The notes under the pieces were generated by a model. The model was given only the letters and a program-made list of their open reading frames with translations. It had not been told where the DNA came from and made no database searches. Both the position numbers and the translations under genes were made by a program. A stretch of 64,000 nucleotides of DNA, from positions 7,272,431 through 7,336,430 of the forward strand of contig NC_135555.1 of the NCBI RefSeq assembly GCF_964340395.1. Reading direction: 5' to 3'. Shown here piece after piece: positions 19,963-33,400 of this stretch. The stretch is from Glandiceps talaboti. Lineage: Eukaryota; Hemichordata; Enteropneusta; Spengelidae. Position 1 is the stretch's first letter, and each line of letters starts with the position of its first letter.

Positions 19963-22638
19963 CATACTGCATCTCTATTGACTGCAAAATTGAAAAAAAA
20001 ACATGGCACAGTAACAAGGGAACATTTTCAATTATTAAAATTAATTGTGACAATTTGTCATTTATAGTTGTTTGCAGGTAATAGTAAAGTACACATACTC
20101 AGGTTTTAAGTGTGTAAAACTCACAAATGGAACTTCTGACAAATTTAGAGTCGTTTTTCGATACAGTGCCAACCTGCGTTAACATAGATGGCACTGTCAC
20201 TGGCATACCTAGTATCTGTAGTAACAGCTGATGAAATAGACACGGCCACAGCTACCAGATTAATTAAATAGGTGCCCTACTTTCTTATATGTCCTTAACA
20301 TTCACTTTAAATATTCACAAAGCATCAAAGCATAGAGGATGACTTCACAAAAATATGAATGGTGTGGTACACATACTGAGCTCTGCTAGCCCAGGGTTCT
20401 ACTCTAAATTTAGGTATGTTTACTCAATGGCATGGTAGTATGATTATAGATAAGATTGCCTCTAATACAGCTAAAACTAGGACACAATGTCAGTCTAATA
20501 ATAGTTGGATAAATACCAAGTGTTGAGGACAGACATTCCAATCATACACATTGATTGGTACTATCAAGCAGTGTTGATAGTGTGATGAAAGCTTGCTTGT
20601 GTGGTTACGCTGTCTAAAAAAAAGGTCTTAGCTCTTAATAGTTATTGATACATTCCTAATGGTTGCTATAAGTACTGTATCATGCATCCATACAAGCATG
20701 TGCAAGTATTTTCATGTTGTGTTTGATATGATCTTTCTAATACTTCCCAACCACTCTCTGAAAGAAAATAACTGAAAATCATGGGTCAATGTCAAAAATT
20801 AATGTATTGAAATTGAAATAAATATTGACAATGTGTTGAACAAAATCAGTCAGGACTATCTCTGGGGTGTAGATAGGACTCAGTTGCCTACAATATCAAC
20901 CATATTGGCTATTTCATTTGTCAGCTTTTCACAGACTAATTAACATGTATAGTGTATATACAAAGTCTGTTTCTGCCTTCTTTTTAAAATCTACGAATGT
21001 AGTATCGCTCAAAAACTGTGTTACAACTGAAGTAGTTGTTGTATGGTTAGCTCAATGCCAACACCAACAAATCAGCATTTGTTTGCAACTGAGAGAGTTA
21101 ATGCCTGCACCAGTCTAATGTGAACACCAGGCTAGTAGTTCAGTGCTAACATCTGACTGACACCCTGCTAGTAGGTCAGAAAGTGATTCTTGACTTGAGC
21201 AGTACTGTTAGTGTATGTTAAAAATTAGCTACACCCCTGAATGTCTTCACAGGGAAACATCAAGTAACTTTGTTATAAGGCTCAAGATGCTGATAACAAA
21301 TAATAATTTCCACCATTTAATACTCATAAAATGCCAGTGCTATAAGTATATGTACAGCACACTGACACTGTGAAACAATGGCACATGATTTGGAGGTCTT
21401 CAGTATTCACAGATCATTGTAGCCGGAATTTGCCATCACTTCATACATGTATTTACTTATTGACATCCAAATTGATAACAGTACCTGACATAGGAATGTA
21501 CATGTAGATAGAAGGACACTGTCCTGAATAAGCAAGGACATTCATTGGTGTGTGAATAAAATGTACATACAATGTACAAGTACATTATATTGTGCCAAAG
21601 TTTTACCAAATTGCATTGAAATTAGAATGAAACATCTTCAGAAAATTTAACTTAGTTTATGCACAGCAGCAGCATCAATATTATAATTTCACTCAGTTAC
21701 ATGTACACTTGTGAATGTATAGATTATTATGTTCACATTTGATATGCAGAGTATAACTTACAAGGTCTATTTTGGAAGCTTACATTTAAGGTCAAGAAAT
21801 CAGTGGAGTCCTTCACACTCCCCCATAGGACTGGGAAGTGATGATGTAGGTGTAGAGGAAATTACAGTAGGGTTATTTATTGTTTAGGTCGGGGGGGGGG
21901 GGAATGATGTCATTATGACATGCATACATGTAGGTGCATTACTAGTATGTCATTACAGATCAGCTTTACCATACTGTCTGCAGCTGGGACCCTAAATCTG
22001 CAAATGTGTTTATATTCAATGTCTGCTTAATTATGCATAGCGTGCAAATTATTGGGGTATTGTATATCATATATCTGTTAGGCTGATATGTCACTTTTGT
22101 TCGGGAAAATTTAATTTTAAATTTATATTTATATTTTATAAGTTTTAGAGTGAGTTTTCCCAATTATCATTATTTTATAAGTCCATTTTGACTATCCTGG
22201 CTTTGTTGTATTAAGGTGTATAAGGTGGTGTGGTGAGATTATGAAAATGTCAACACTGCACATATCAATTCATTATTGTGGTGACTGTAATTTCGAAATA
22301 CCATCTTCATTATTTTCAATGTTTGCATTTATTGCTTATCTACACGTGAATGTTGTATTGGGTCTAAGTTTGATGATAATATCAAATAATGAACTCTTAT
22401 CTTCTATTTTGTTACAATTCACAGTGGTATTGATATGCAGGTATTGCTAACTCAAATTGGACTGGGTCAAGCAATCGTCGAGTCCAAGATGGCAGCAGGA
22501 GCCAGCACTTTCGTCGTCGCGTATGCCGTACACAAGATTTTTGCACCAGTACGAATTGGAATAACGCTAACCTCTACACCTTTCATCGTACGATACCTGC
22601 GACGAGTGGGAGTCCTGAAGCAACCAGTTGCAAAATAA
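17071..22638 (+). CDS. FAM210B: FAM210B-like mitochondrial DUF1279 protein with long repetitive N-terminus
   Basis: Two exons, 17071-18227 and 22425-22638, joined AG|T in phase 2, give 456 residues; human FAM210B is about 190. The conserved DUF1279 domain occupies roughly residues 350-450: DRLKQAVRDYGATVVVFHVG and the first membrane segment GISLISLGGFYLAV, then SSGIDM across the junction, SKMAAGASTFVVAYAVHKIF and APVRIGITL. The family sits in the mitochondrial inner membrane and is linked to mitochondrial metabolism and erythroid differentiation in vertebrates. Residues 1-35 are basic and end RSYSEH, a typical presequence. Residues 105-345 are not in the human protein and carry repeats: GRTYEAWDEDVA (210-221) and GRTFETWDEDVA (283-294), a weaker AETWDDEMA (137-145), and RHYSTG-type boxes. 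Start: first ATG, gives the targeting sequence. Convergent with Aurora. Confidence 0.92.
18228..22424 (+). other. FAM210B intron (4.2 kb)
   Basis: GT-AG intron (aag|gtgaat ... acag). It holds a CATA microsatellite at 19909-19968 and otherwise plain AT-rich sequence. I found no exon or other gene in it. Confidence 0.7.
19909..19968. repeat. (CATA)n microsatellite
   Basis: Tandem CATA units inside the FAM210B intron. Flanking open frames are repeat artefacts. Confidence 0.96.
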
Positions 22639-24542
22639 AATAAAAATGACTGATATGATCTACACTAAAAATAATTATATATTTAAAAAACTTGAAATGT
22701 TATTGTAATGATACTGAAGACATTAATTGTTTAGCTCAGTGAGTGGCATTTACTCGAGTGATAAATGTTTGTGATTTTTGTGGACACTTCATCCCTAATC
22801 CAAAACTTGATTTAGTACTGAGACTTACCAATTGGATAATCCTAGTGACTGACATTCCTGATAAAAATTAACAAAATACTAAATAGACATTTCCCGCCCC
22901 AACGCCTCAGAACTCTACATTGTAGTGGAAACTGCCGATTTATAATTTCACTGATTGATTGATTCGTGATAACTTAATTTGAATCATCAATGTTTTTAAT
23001 TGTCAAGTGTACAAAGGTCATAGTCTCAGATTGAAAACCAGGGTAGAGCAATATTCAGTATTGGATTATGCCACAAGCAAGTGTCAAAACCCATTCTTCG
23101 TCAAAAGATTTTGAAGAAAGTATCAACTTGCTTAAAGCAGGAAGTAAAAAAATAGAATGCATCCTGTAATAGTAATCATGTACATTATAAAAATTCTTGT
23201 TGATGATGCAGTTGTATTAATACCAGCCCCTATTTTACTTATTTTTGGAAGACAGCGCACAAAAATGCTAAACTCAAAAAAAGGAGAAAAAGTATTTGAT
23301 TTTCAAAAATTCAGGGTTACAATAGACAATTTTGTCCTTTCTTCACTACTCATACTTTGTATATATATGATGTTATTTCATTTTGGGTGATCATACATTT
23401 ACCAGAAGCTAAGTTGTGTCTTGGCGAATCCTTTATGGAAATAATTTGGTGAAGGTTGATTTTAAACATATCCTTGTTATTTCTCGACAGACATATTTTG
23501 CATGCATTCTTTGTTTTATACAAACTCTTGAATGAAACATGCTGAAACTCCTTCACAGTAGTTTGTGAATTTGCAAAAAAGTTAGTTATTATTTAGTTAT
23601 CATTTTGTAAAAGTCATGGCTGTAGAACTATTATATAGAAGCGATGTTTGTGCCAAAACTATTTTTGTGGCACCATTGTCCCTGCATTATGAGATAGGTA
23701 TTGACAAAAAGTGTGTTCTCATTGGTATGTAAATTCATGTACATGAGAACACAGCAACAGTAAAATTAGTTGTTGTTTTATATTGAATTCTAACCAAGAT
23801 TTTGTAAGTTAGTTAGTTTTGTGCTTCTAAAGTACAGTTCCAAAAGTTTCAATCATGTAAGAAGTAGATTTGTGACAACTCCAAAACAGATGTACTATTA
23901 CTTTATATCTAATAGCCTAATTTTTACCTTGTACTCTTTACAGGTGTATTGTACATTTCTGTGTGAAAACAAACATGTAATGTTGCCTTCAAATTTGATA
24001 GAATCATAGAACTATATTGTGGCCGGAATTGAAATAAGCAGTCTTTTTAGTAAGTCTGAAATGAGCATTGTGTAGATAGTTAATTTTTTTTTGTATTTGA
24101 ATTGTAAATGTAGCAAATCTTTGTTTAAAGACTATTTTCCCACAAAAGTACATACCTTATTTAGTATTTTTGTGTAAGGTTATAACAAACACAATGACAC
24201 GTAGTTCAATATATTTTAAAATTCTTTAGTTTTGTGTTTATTGTCACATTTCATGCAGTCTCATTCATGAGTCATGCAGGTTTTTTTTTTTGAATCAAAC
24301 TGGAGAATTGGAATGAATAAATATTATAGTAATGTTGACCAAAGGAATTATTAAGTGTGCTGATAGTTTGTGTGTGATCTTGCCATCTATCCTACTCACA
24401 TAACACTGAACTGGAGTGATGATGGTCAAGTAGTTAGATTGGTTGGCTTGTAATCTGCAGTTTGAAGGTTTGAGCCTTGCCTCTGCCATTTGTTTCTCAA
24501 CTGCTAGTCTTTCAGTATACTATTATTGTGCCACAGTCAACC

Positions 24543-24634
24543 TAGCCTGAAATCCATGCGGATGGGGATTTTAAATTTTGGTTGAGATGTGAAAACCAAA
24601 ATTTAAAAGCTCCATCTGCATGGATTCCAGGCTA
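24543..24634. mobile_element. 92-bp foldback element
   Basis: tagcctg(a)aatccatgc at the left pairs with gcatggattccaggcta at the right, and ttttaaattttggtt pairs with aaccaaaatttaaaa. Short loop; TA at both extreme ends. A MITE-size hairpin. Confidence 0.85.
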
Positions 24635-26067
24635 AAGTCAACCCAGCTTTGGGGACCTGGTAGGATTAAGAATGAGTGATTGCTTAGAGAGAAAGAGAGA
24701 TGGCTATTGTGTGCCTGAATGAATGGTTGTTAGAGTGACTTCCTGAACTAGAAGACTAAGATTCGTTGTATCGTTCTGTCTTCACCAGCCTCTGATGTGT
24801 GAGGGCGCCCCGTCATGGTGTACCTTTTACAGATTAAATCTGAACAATACCAAGACAAATCTTGTCATTGCTATTTGTTTCTGAATGGCAAGAATTGAAT
24901 CCTGATTGTACCGAGACTGAAATATTCACCATTAGGGCCCCTGTTACTGTTAGTGTACCTGTGAATGGACACAATGACGAATCAATGACATCTACATTTT
25001 GCCCCAGTCAACCCAGCTGTATATTTTGGAACTTGTAGGACAGAGGTTATGTGCTTGTAGAGCCAGCAGGGATTGTATGTTTCTTAGAAGTAGAGGAAGT
25101 ACAACATTTGCCCCATTATAGGTCTGTGCCAGAGGTAATTTTACAGCCGCCAAGAGCAGTGACATGATTGTGAAGTGCTGTTTATAGCATAGAGCAGTGT
25201 ATTGCAAATCAAATATACTTCTTAGTTATAGGATAAGGCAATGTTAGAAGAGAAGTGTTGAAATGATGATTTCTCAATGTCATTCAGTCATCCATCCATC
25301 ATCTGACACTAGGACACACCAGATATATAACAGTGCTGTGACTCTGAAGATTAGCCTTTGAATGGTCTGTTGTAAAAGTTGGCAAATCAGCTCTACCAGC
25401 ACAGGGATAACTGACCTGATGACATTGCCATGTTGTAAAATCATGTACATTGAAGTGGATAAATAAATTTGTGCCTTCCATGTCAAGTTCATGCATGCCC
25501 CAAATTCTCACCTCATGCTAACTAGCGCCCCCTATCGACATGAATTGGCTAAGCAACATTTCAGACATACTGAAATACTTTTGATCATTCCTGAGCATGT
25601 CACTCACCTACACTACATGTCACATGTGTGCAGGTGTACATACGATGACCCAAAAACATGATGTGAAAACAGTAGGGCCACATCCAAGATAATTCCAACA
25701 CACTTTCACTGTCAATGTCATATATACAGCTACACACTACATCACTTAGACAATTCAGTATAGTTCCGAATGTACATCAACAGCAAATAAAACTAATACT
25801 ACTATTACTGTAATTTCCTCAACTGTGTTTGTGTGGGTGTCTAGATCTGCTACTAGATTTATTACCATGATTACTGAAAATACTCTTGGCCATCTCATCA
25901 GGACACAACATTTGAGTTGTACATCAGGTTGGACATACACATGCAACCCCACACAGCAGACTGTTTACTATACTTTGGCACACAGGAGAAAGCATAATGT
26001 AGATGGTAACATAAATGTCATTCTGCCCTTAATGGTGCAGTCTTTCAGAAAGGGACTGGCTAGTCTA

Positions 26068-26154
26068 GTTCCTGACGGACCGTATTCCGTTAAGTTTGCA
26101 TTTATAAGTGTAAGTGTGAAGTTAACGTAGTATGGAATACAGCTCGTCAGGAAC
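26068..26154. repeat. Imperfect inverted repeat
   Basis: gttcctgacg at the left pairs with cgtcaggaac at the right, and inner gtattcc pairs with ggaatac. Arms are interrupted by small insertions. Possibly a decayed foldback element. Confidence 0.6.
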
Positions 26155-26312
26155 TCGACCCGGGGCTGACTGGCAAATAAGAATGGCCCAACACAGCATA
26201 TCTTACAGACTACCCCAGTAGTGAATTTAGGTATACAAGCCAATAATTATCACAAGAGTCAGTAGGAGGGGTAAAAAATGTAAATAAATCATGAAAATTT
26301 AAAGATATAAAT

Positions 26313-26318
26313 TTTATT
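26313..26318 (-). terminator. Candidate poly(A) signal for Aurora
   Basis: TTTATT on the plus strand (AATAAA on the gene strand), about 1.1 kb past the Aurora stop codon. Position is plausible but untested. Confidence 0.35.
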
Positions 26319-27406
26319 GAAATGAAATTGAAAAGTAAAATACCAAGAAAATTTCCTTCAATATTTAGAATACACTATTTCACAACATCATACCATGACC
26401 AGTAGTAGACATGTAAACATCACAAAACATGACGAAAGACTGACAAGGTTCAAAAATCATTACATTTTACCGAGACAATTATCGCAAAGATGAACTATGC
26501 ACAGAATGAAAACACAATTTTTAGAGACAAAATGTTCTCTGGTAAGCAATGAAAAGGAGACAGCAATGGGAAATAGCAAAAAACTGTAAATAAAGTGTAA
26601 CTTATAGATCTATACATGAATTGAAGTGTACATACTCTACACAAATCGAAATGTATGCAATGATGCAAGAAATCATTGTAACAGAATCACTGAGAATTAG
26701 ACTGACTAACTGGATGAACAGCTTTTCTGCAAAAATCAACATGGCCCACCTGTCTATCACACCATTCTTACAAGTCATACCAAAATTTGAATACTAATGC
26801 TACATTAGCTAAATAGTCTAACAAAACAAAACATCTACCAACACAAAAAGATAAAACTTCTATCTATTTACATAATTTCATGAATTTTTTTTCCTGTTTA
26901 TATATTGACCTCTGCAAAATCATTATGAGAGTGTATTGACTTTGTATTTTGGTTTCTAAGCATAACAGTTCTGATGAGCAAGGTATTGCACAAAGCAAGT
27001 TGGAGGTCATACTTCAGCTTGGTATGTAGATTTCAAAGCAATGCTTACGAAAGCTCGATGAGAAAGATACAGCAAAAAACAGGTTGGAGGTCGTATTTCA
27101 GCAAAAAATAACATTTCATTCTGATTTTGCAAATTGTCAATACCAAACAAAACACCACATAATATAATATACGGAGAATGTCTTGAATGCAATGTAAATT
27201 CTATTGAGTGGAGCCCGCTGTCAAGTATAGCCATGTGCTTTCATATATATACAACCTGCAAGAAACTCCCACATAAACAACTTTCATACATTATAGTGCA
27301 GTACTGAATCAGAATTTTCAATTCACTATAAAAATGCTCTATACATGATTTTGAATACAAGACAGTAACACTCCACAGTTGTCTTTTATGTTGATGTTGT
27401 CAGCCA

Positions 27407-30400
27407 TCATGAGGAGGATGTTGATGGCTTTTGTTCGGTTTTATCATGGAACTGTGTGATCCAAGGGTGGTGGAGTACTCCATCCAGAGACAGACGCATC
27501 GCTGGATTGTGTCTCAGTAGCTATATATGATAAAGAAAGAATACAAGATAGTTAGAAATGAATTGTATATAACACAAAGGACTGGGAACAACAACCACCA
27601 CATTTGTTTCTATATGTTTAGTTCAATAGAACGATACCAGCAAATCACTGAAATGATGTACAAAAGTAGGGTAAGTTCGCAATGTGCATCCTGACAGTAG
27701 TCAAATTTACATATTCACACCTTGTAGTCACATATTACAAAACCTAGCCAATAAATATGGGCACTCAAACAGCAGATCCCACGATTAAGGATGAGATGCA
27801 GGTTCGTTGGTGAATTTTGGCCTTTTTTTTTTTTTTGCTCATTATGAAGCTTCATGGTATGTGCCATCATTTGGTTAAAAGATTTTTTGAAAATCGTTCA
27901 TTTTTTCCATTAATAAATTTGAAATGAAAAAACTCTAACGCTATATGTGTTTTATATGGTTTCATTCCTGAATGTTTATGTACAAAGATTTGCATACATA
28001 AAGAAGATTGACAGGTACGTTGATTACAGAAGAGTGTCTTTTCATATGCAAATGAGCCATAGCTAGTAGGCCTCTGTGCAATGACTGACGTGACATTATC
28101 TCTTAGCTGTGTTGTTGTACAAAACCAATCAAACTCGGTAAATTTGGTTATAACCAATAAAAAGTAAAAAAATACCTCCTTTGAACCTGGACTTATGCAC
28201 GTTGATTTTGACCAGTGCATCGGCTAAAAACGTTACAGTGGAAGCGGCCTACACTGCACTACAGCCGCACAGTCGCTTGTAAACTGTTACTCCTTTCCTA
28301 AATGGTACTTACAAGTTACATACAACACGTAGGGGGAGAGGGGGGTATGAAATTGCTACCGATTTCATAAGAATATCGCCAATCCCTATAATAACGTCAT
28401 TGTTCTGTATTAGGACCGTTATAGACAAGAATAAAACCATTTAGGAAAGGAATAACAGTTTACAAGCGACTGTGACTACACTAGTCTACAGCCTTCAAGT
28501 GTACCCGACGCGACGGCGATGTATTAGATGACGGTTTTCAAGTACCATGCATGTAAAAAAAACATACAAATCTCGAATATCTAACAGTATTGCAGGCTAA
28601 TTGTTTTAGCCGATCGAAAAAAATTGATGTTTACAAAAATAAAACGATTTAATCAACATGTTGTCGCATCGAAAATGAACCACGCTATCTTCGAGACTTG
28701 AGAGTTCACGTCAGATGCGTGACATTGCATCGGCGATTTCCGGGTATTACATTTCTGTTTCTGTAAGATTCACAAAACGCGGCCGTAGACTAGCTTTGAA
28801 CTTTCGCGTTGGTGGATTTTGACAACGTCCTCTTCACATACTATATTATATTATTAGGGTTAAGGTCCTATAAATTGAGTGTGGCAACCACACTCTAACG
28901 ATCGGCTTATCACGGCTCGATCCTTCGTGAACTTTCGAGACACGTCGACACCGAGTCACATGTACTGTAGTAGTATACGTGCGTTGCGTTGTTTATTTGC
29001 GTCTACGGTGACGCTGTCTGAACGTAAACGGCAAAGAATTTGGCACCGAGCGATCCTCAAGGCTATTAAAGTTATAAAACGGAGATTTTGAAGGTACAAG
29101 TAGTTTAAATAAATGAGGTAATGTCTACTACGACTCCGAGTATCATAAAACGTCACTCGCAGTGGAAGAAAAACTGTTGACGTGAGTTCAAGTACCATTA
29201 TTTATACCGTAGTTTTGTAACACTCCTTACAATTTGTATAACATTCCCGATGTCGTACGGTGCAGTGTCGTGGTGTGGAAATTTGATTTCAGGGAAATGA
29301 TTAACTTTTTTTTATTGTGTGTCTTCAACGAAACACCAACAACGTAGCAATGCCTAATACATGAGCAGGAATATGGAACGTAGCCCATATTCGAATCAAA
29401 ACACGAACACCAACTGCGTAGAGCAAGAGCTTCGAATCCAAACCAGAAAGTATACTATGTAATGTCGAGAACGGCACGCGTACCGTATTAAAAGATTAAA
29501 CCAAAGTCTCCACCCGTAGATGAATAATAGATGACATGACACCTTTATCGCGGGAAACAAACACGTTTCTATCTGTAGCATTTCATGACCCTCCTAAAAT
29601 ACCCGATTTTCTTCATGTCTGTAGCAAAGCAACGTACACAACCAAATGGCAAGGATTGAGTAACATATTTGCAAGTCACAGAAAACAGCTGTTGCAATGT
29701 CTGTCGAATTTGAAAGCTTTTGTCGGGCGGAAGGAGTCCAATTGTGTTAATTAGCATTTTTCTACGTTCTTTATTTTGTATACTGTGTGAAGTTCAAAGC
29801 TATTTAACTTTGCGTCAGAACGTCCCAGCTGCGTCAAATTTGGAGACAATACTCGGAGACAGTGTGTCGAAAAAACGTTCCTCCGGATTGTTTAGTTTTT
29901 GAGGGAATCAAGAGATATTGCGTTGAGAAGTGTGAAAAGTGGTAATTTATGCAAAAAACACAAAAATACAACTTTGGATGATTATAACAAGACAATGAGA
30001 GACAAAATAAAAAATCCGGAGGAACGTTTTTTTGTTTATGTACATAGCTTTCATTTGAAGTCGAAAAGAGGACTATATTCAACTGTTTGTAAAAGTTAAA
30101 TAGCTTTAAGTGAAAATCGTCAAAAAACACAGTTTTTGGGTACAGATCAATAATATGGTTAAAAATGTAAAAAATCACCACAGAAACCACAACTTCATAC
30201 AAAGACTCGACATAATTAATGAAAAAAATGGTATATTTATCTTGTCTTTACTGTGAAATGTGATGGAGGAAAAATGAGCTAACGAACCTGCATCTCAACC
30301 TTAAAGTGACCGTCAACAATTCTACAGGGCATGCCTATAGCCCTTGCTTCCTGATAGACAGTCCATTAGTCTCCTGAACATGTGCACAAGTTCATATTGT

Positions 30401-33400
30401 AAAACCCTACTCAGTTCACACATCAGTATTACATCATTTTGTAGAATACCAAACACGCCCATCCCTATAGGGGCCAAGAACCATGCCCCTATTCCACTTG
30501 GGGAACAACAAAAGCTTGTGTCTAAGAAGGAATTTACATGATTTACAAAGGGTGTTTTCCCCAACTTAGGTTTAAATCAAATAACGCAATGTGGTTGTAA
30601 CTTTGGATGGATGCAAGTGTACATCATGACTGCTATGTGACACATGCATCCTGACCAATATAGGTGATGAAAAGTTTCAAAATAACAAAATCTTTAATTT
30701 TTAAATAAATTTCCCATTCCATATCAGTAAGATATTAATAATAATGGGGGAGCTCACCTTTGATATTAGATCCCTGGCACCTTCACTAACATGTGGAGGA
30801 TATCTGAAGTCCACTTTGGAAATCTTTCTGTATGTTTCACTATGTCCCTCAGCTTCAAATGGTGGCTTACCAACCAGAAACTCATAGCATAGAACACCTA
30901 AACTCCATAGATCGACTTTCTCATCATGCATTCTACCTTCTATCATTTCTGGTGGCAGGTAGTCCAGAGTACCACACAGTGTGGCACGTCTGCAAGAGGA
31001 AAGACATAAGAATAAACAGGATATTAAAATACAGAACATACTTCTGATGATCAGATTGGTTATTCTACTCTTTGAAGGGAACGACACTCCAGGAAATAGA
31101 GACATTTTCATAAACTATGGGTTATGGAGTGTCATTTCATGATTTTATATCACCTACAATTATTTGAGATTTCAGAGAAACATCTAGTTGATCCTGTGCA
31201 TGTTTAGGGTATCTTTGACATGAGCTATTGCATTCTAGAAAGCAGAAATATAATATTCAATGGTTGAACACTGAATAATCATAACAGCTGTTTAACACTG
31301 AAGTGTATAGCATTTTGTACTCGTCATTCAACCATTGATTACCGTATTTCTGCTACCTCTCACTAGTTATAAACTAGTGTAATTTTAACATAGGAACAGA
31401 TTCAAAACCAAGCATTCACTGAAGATTTAAACTTATCACACCACGTACCTACAGATAATATTGACCACAATCAAAATATGTCTTTTTATAATTCATTAAT
31501 TTCTAGTGAATGTATCTTCAGTTACTTGATTAAAAAATGTTCCAGTTACAGCTGCATGTTTACAGTGTTTTCAATCAAAGTGTAAACGATGAAGTACTGC
31601 ACCACATTGATACATGACTGAACTTGTCCTGATGTATTGGGATGTTGATTTAGCTATAGTAGTCACAACATTGCATTGTCAGTAATGACACACACAATTG
31701 TAACACATCTTTGATCTGACCCTACTAAATTCTGTACAAAGACACAGACCTACTTTGGCAATATATCAATATGTTGCAGTAGTATATCAAACACTGTCAG
31801 TACATGTATATAGAAAAAGTTGATTTACCTTGATGAGGGAGCATGAACAGACCATCCAAAGTCAGCTATTTTCAAATCACCTTTCAGACTCAGAAGTAAA
31901 TTCTCAGGTTTGATGTCTCTGTGGATAACTTTCTTAGAATGACAGTATTTCAAAGCATCTGCTAATTGTTCAATGTACTGGGGAAAAAAAAATAAAATGT
32001 CAGAAATTTGAGAATTCCCAACGATTTATGACCTAAAGACTCAAACCCAATATACAGATTTCCATTTCAGTTGGGGACAGCATGCACATGCCATGCATGG
32101 TATATGTAGTACTGTACAGAAAACCTTTGGCACAAATTCCAATTCTTTAATATTGAATCCTCATGCTTCTTAGAAGGAAACAGAACATCCAACATTTTGG
32201 GTTACACGCTCAGTACACATCATTCTCTTAAGGAAAACAGTGGTGATTCTGATCATGTACTGGTAATTAGTATTATACTAATAAAGTAGTCTTACAATAC
32301 AAATAAGTATAAAAGGCACACAAACTGTTCACTATTGTATCAATGTAGTTGATGGAAGCCACAACACTAAGCACAGTTGGAAAAAATAACTATCAAGAGA
32401 CAAGTCACTGTATCTTCATATTAATTTGAACTTTTATCTTGTAAAAGTCATGGGTAGAGATCTCTGCTAGTGCTAGTCTCATCTGGTAAGAAGGGACTCA
32501 GACCAAAGCTCCATCCATGTATGTAATTCTAGAGTCTAATAAGACAAATGAAACTCTGAATCTCAGTTACTTACCATTGCTGATCTTTTCTCATCAAACT
32601 TTCCACATTTTTGCAATTCTTTGTACAGCTCACCCCTAGGTGCAAACTCTAGGATAAGGTAAACTCTTGTGTCGTCATAGAAATAACCATACATTCTTAA
32701 AATATTTGAATGCCTGTTTGAAAAAAATAAATAAACATGCATCATAACAAAAAACTTCGCACAAGAGCCATTTACTATTACTACCGATATCACCTAATAT
32801 TTTCAATAGTCTGCATAACCTACCGGTAGCTATAGTTTGGATTCAAACTTCAGGGAACAGTCTGAAACAAAGTAACTTGAGCAACATAAAGCTCTCAAAG
32901 CAGATAAACCATAGGTCTTATCAGACAGTCAACATCTTACTCCAGGCAAAAGCAACTGAAGAACATTGATGATGGTAGGCGAAGTCACAGCTACCCAGTC
33001 AAAATAGGTAAAACAAATTGTAATAGCTTGGATGCAGCAGAGAATAGGCAAGCTATGGTCCCAGAAGCTTGGCTATCTGAATTGAAAATGTCATCCGCCA
33101 GAACTATCAAGCCAGTATGTAGTCAGATAGTCTCGTCTCTAGACTAGCAAGCTATACTCAAATGTAAGAACTCAGGGATGAGTATTTCTGACGATTGACA
33201 AACAGTCTATTCTGTTCTGATTACCAAGTTCAAACGAGAGTCGTAATGCAGATTAGAAATCAATGCACAGAATACAGGACATACTGAACACAAACCTGAG
33301 ATGTGTTTGGATTTCAATTTCTCTTCTAAGTTGGTGTTCAACTCCAGCTCTTTGTAGCTGTGATTTAAATAAAACCTTGAGTGCTGTAATAAATTTGGTT

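Larger units (their letters stand above)
22639..27406. other. Intergenic region between the convergent FAM210B and Aurora 3' ends
   Basis: Both genes point into this 4.8-kb stretch, so it contains both 3' UTRs. Overlapping AATAAA motifs right at the FAM210B stop (about 22635-22645) are candidate poly(A) signals for FAM210B; TTTATT at 26313-26318 is a candidate for Aurora. Two small foldbacks (24543-24634, 26068-26154) are present. No other coding region is supported. Confidence 0.6.
27789..30300. mobile_element. 2.5-kb inverted-repeat element with TTAA flanks in Aurora intron 6
   Basis: Left end, after TTAA at 27785-27788: ggatgagatgcaggttcgtt. Right end, before TTAA at 30301-30304, is its complement with one mismatch: aacgaacctgcatctcaacc. 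TTAA target duplication is the hallmark of piggyBac- and Kolobok-type DNA transposons. I find no transposase frame (longest frames about 120 codons, without recognisable motifs), so it would be non-autonomous. It carries two inner foldbacks (28268-28474 and 29791-30115). The element fills most of the 3.2-kb intron. Confidence 0.7.

Noticed and set aside
25825-26243. Overlapping plus and minus frames of about 100 codons
   Set aside because: They span the 26068-26154 inverted repeat, lack splice or family support, and lie in the shared 3' flank of FAM210B and Aurora.
29834-30202. 122-codon minus frame within the TTAA element, considered as a transposase piece
   Set aside because: No catalytic motif or domain is visible, composition is Phe/Tyr/Ile-rich as expected for AT-rich non-coding DNA, and it overlaps inverted repeats.
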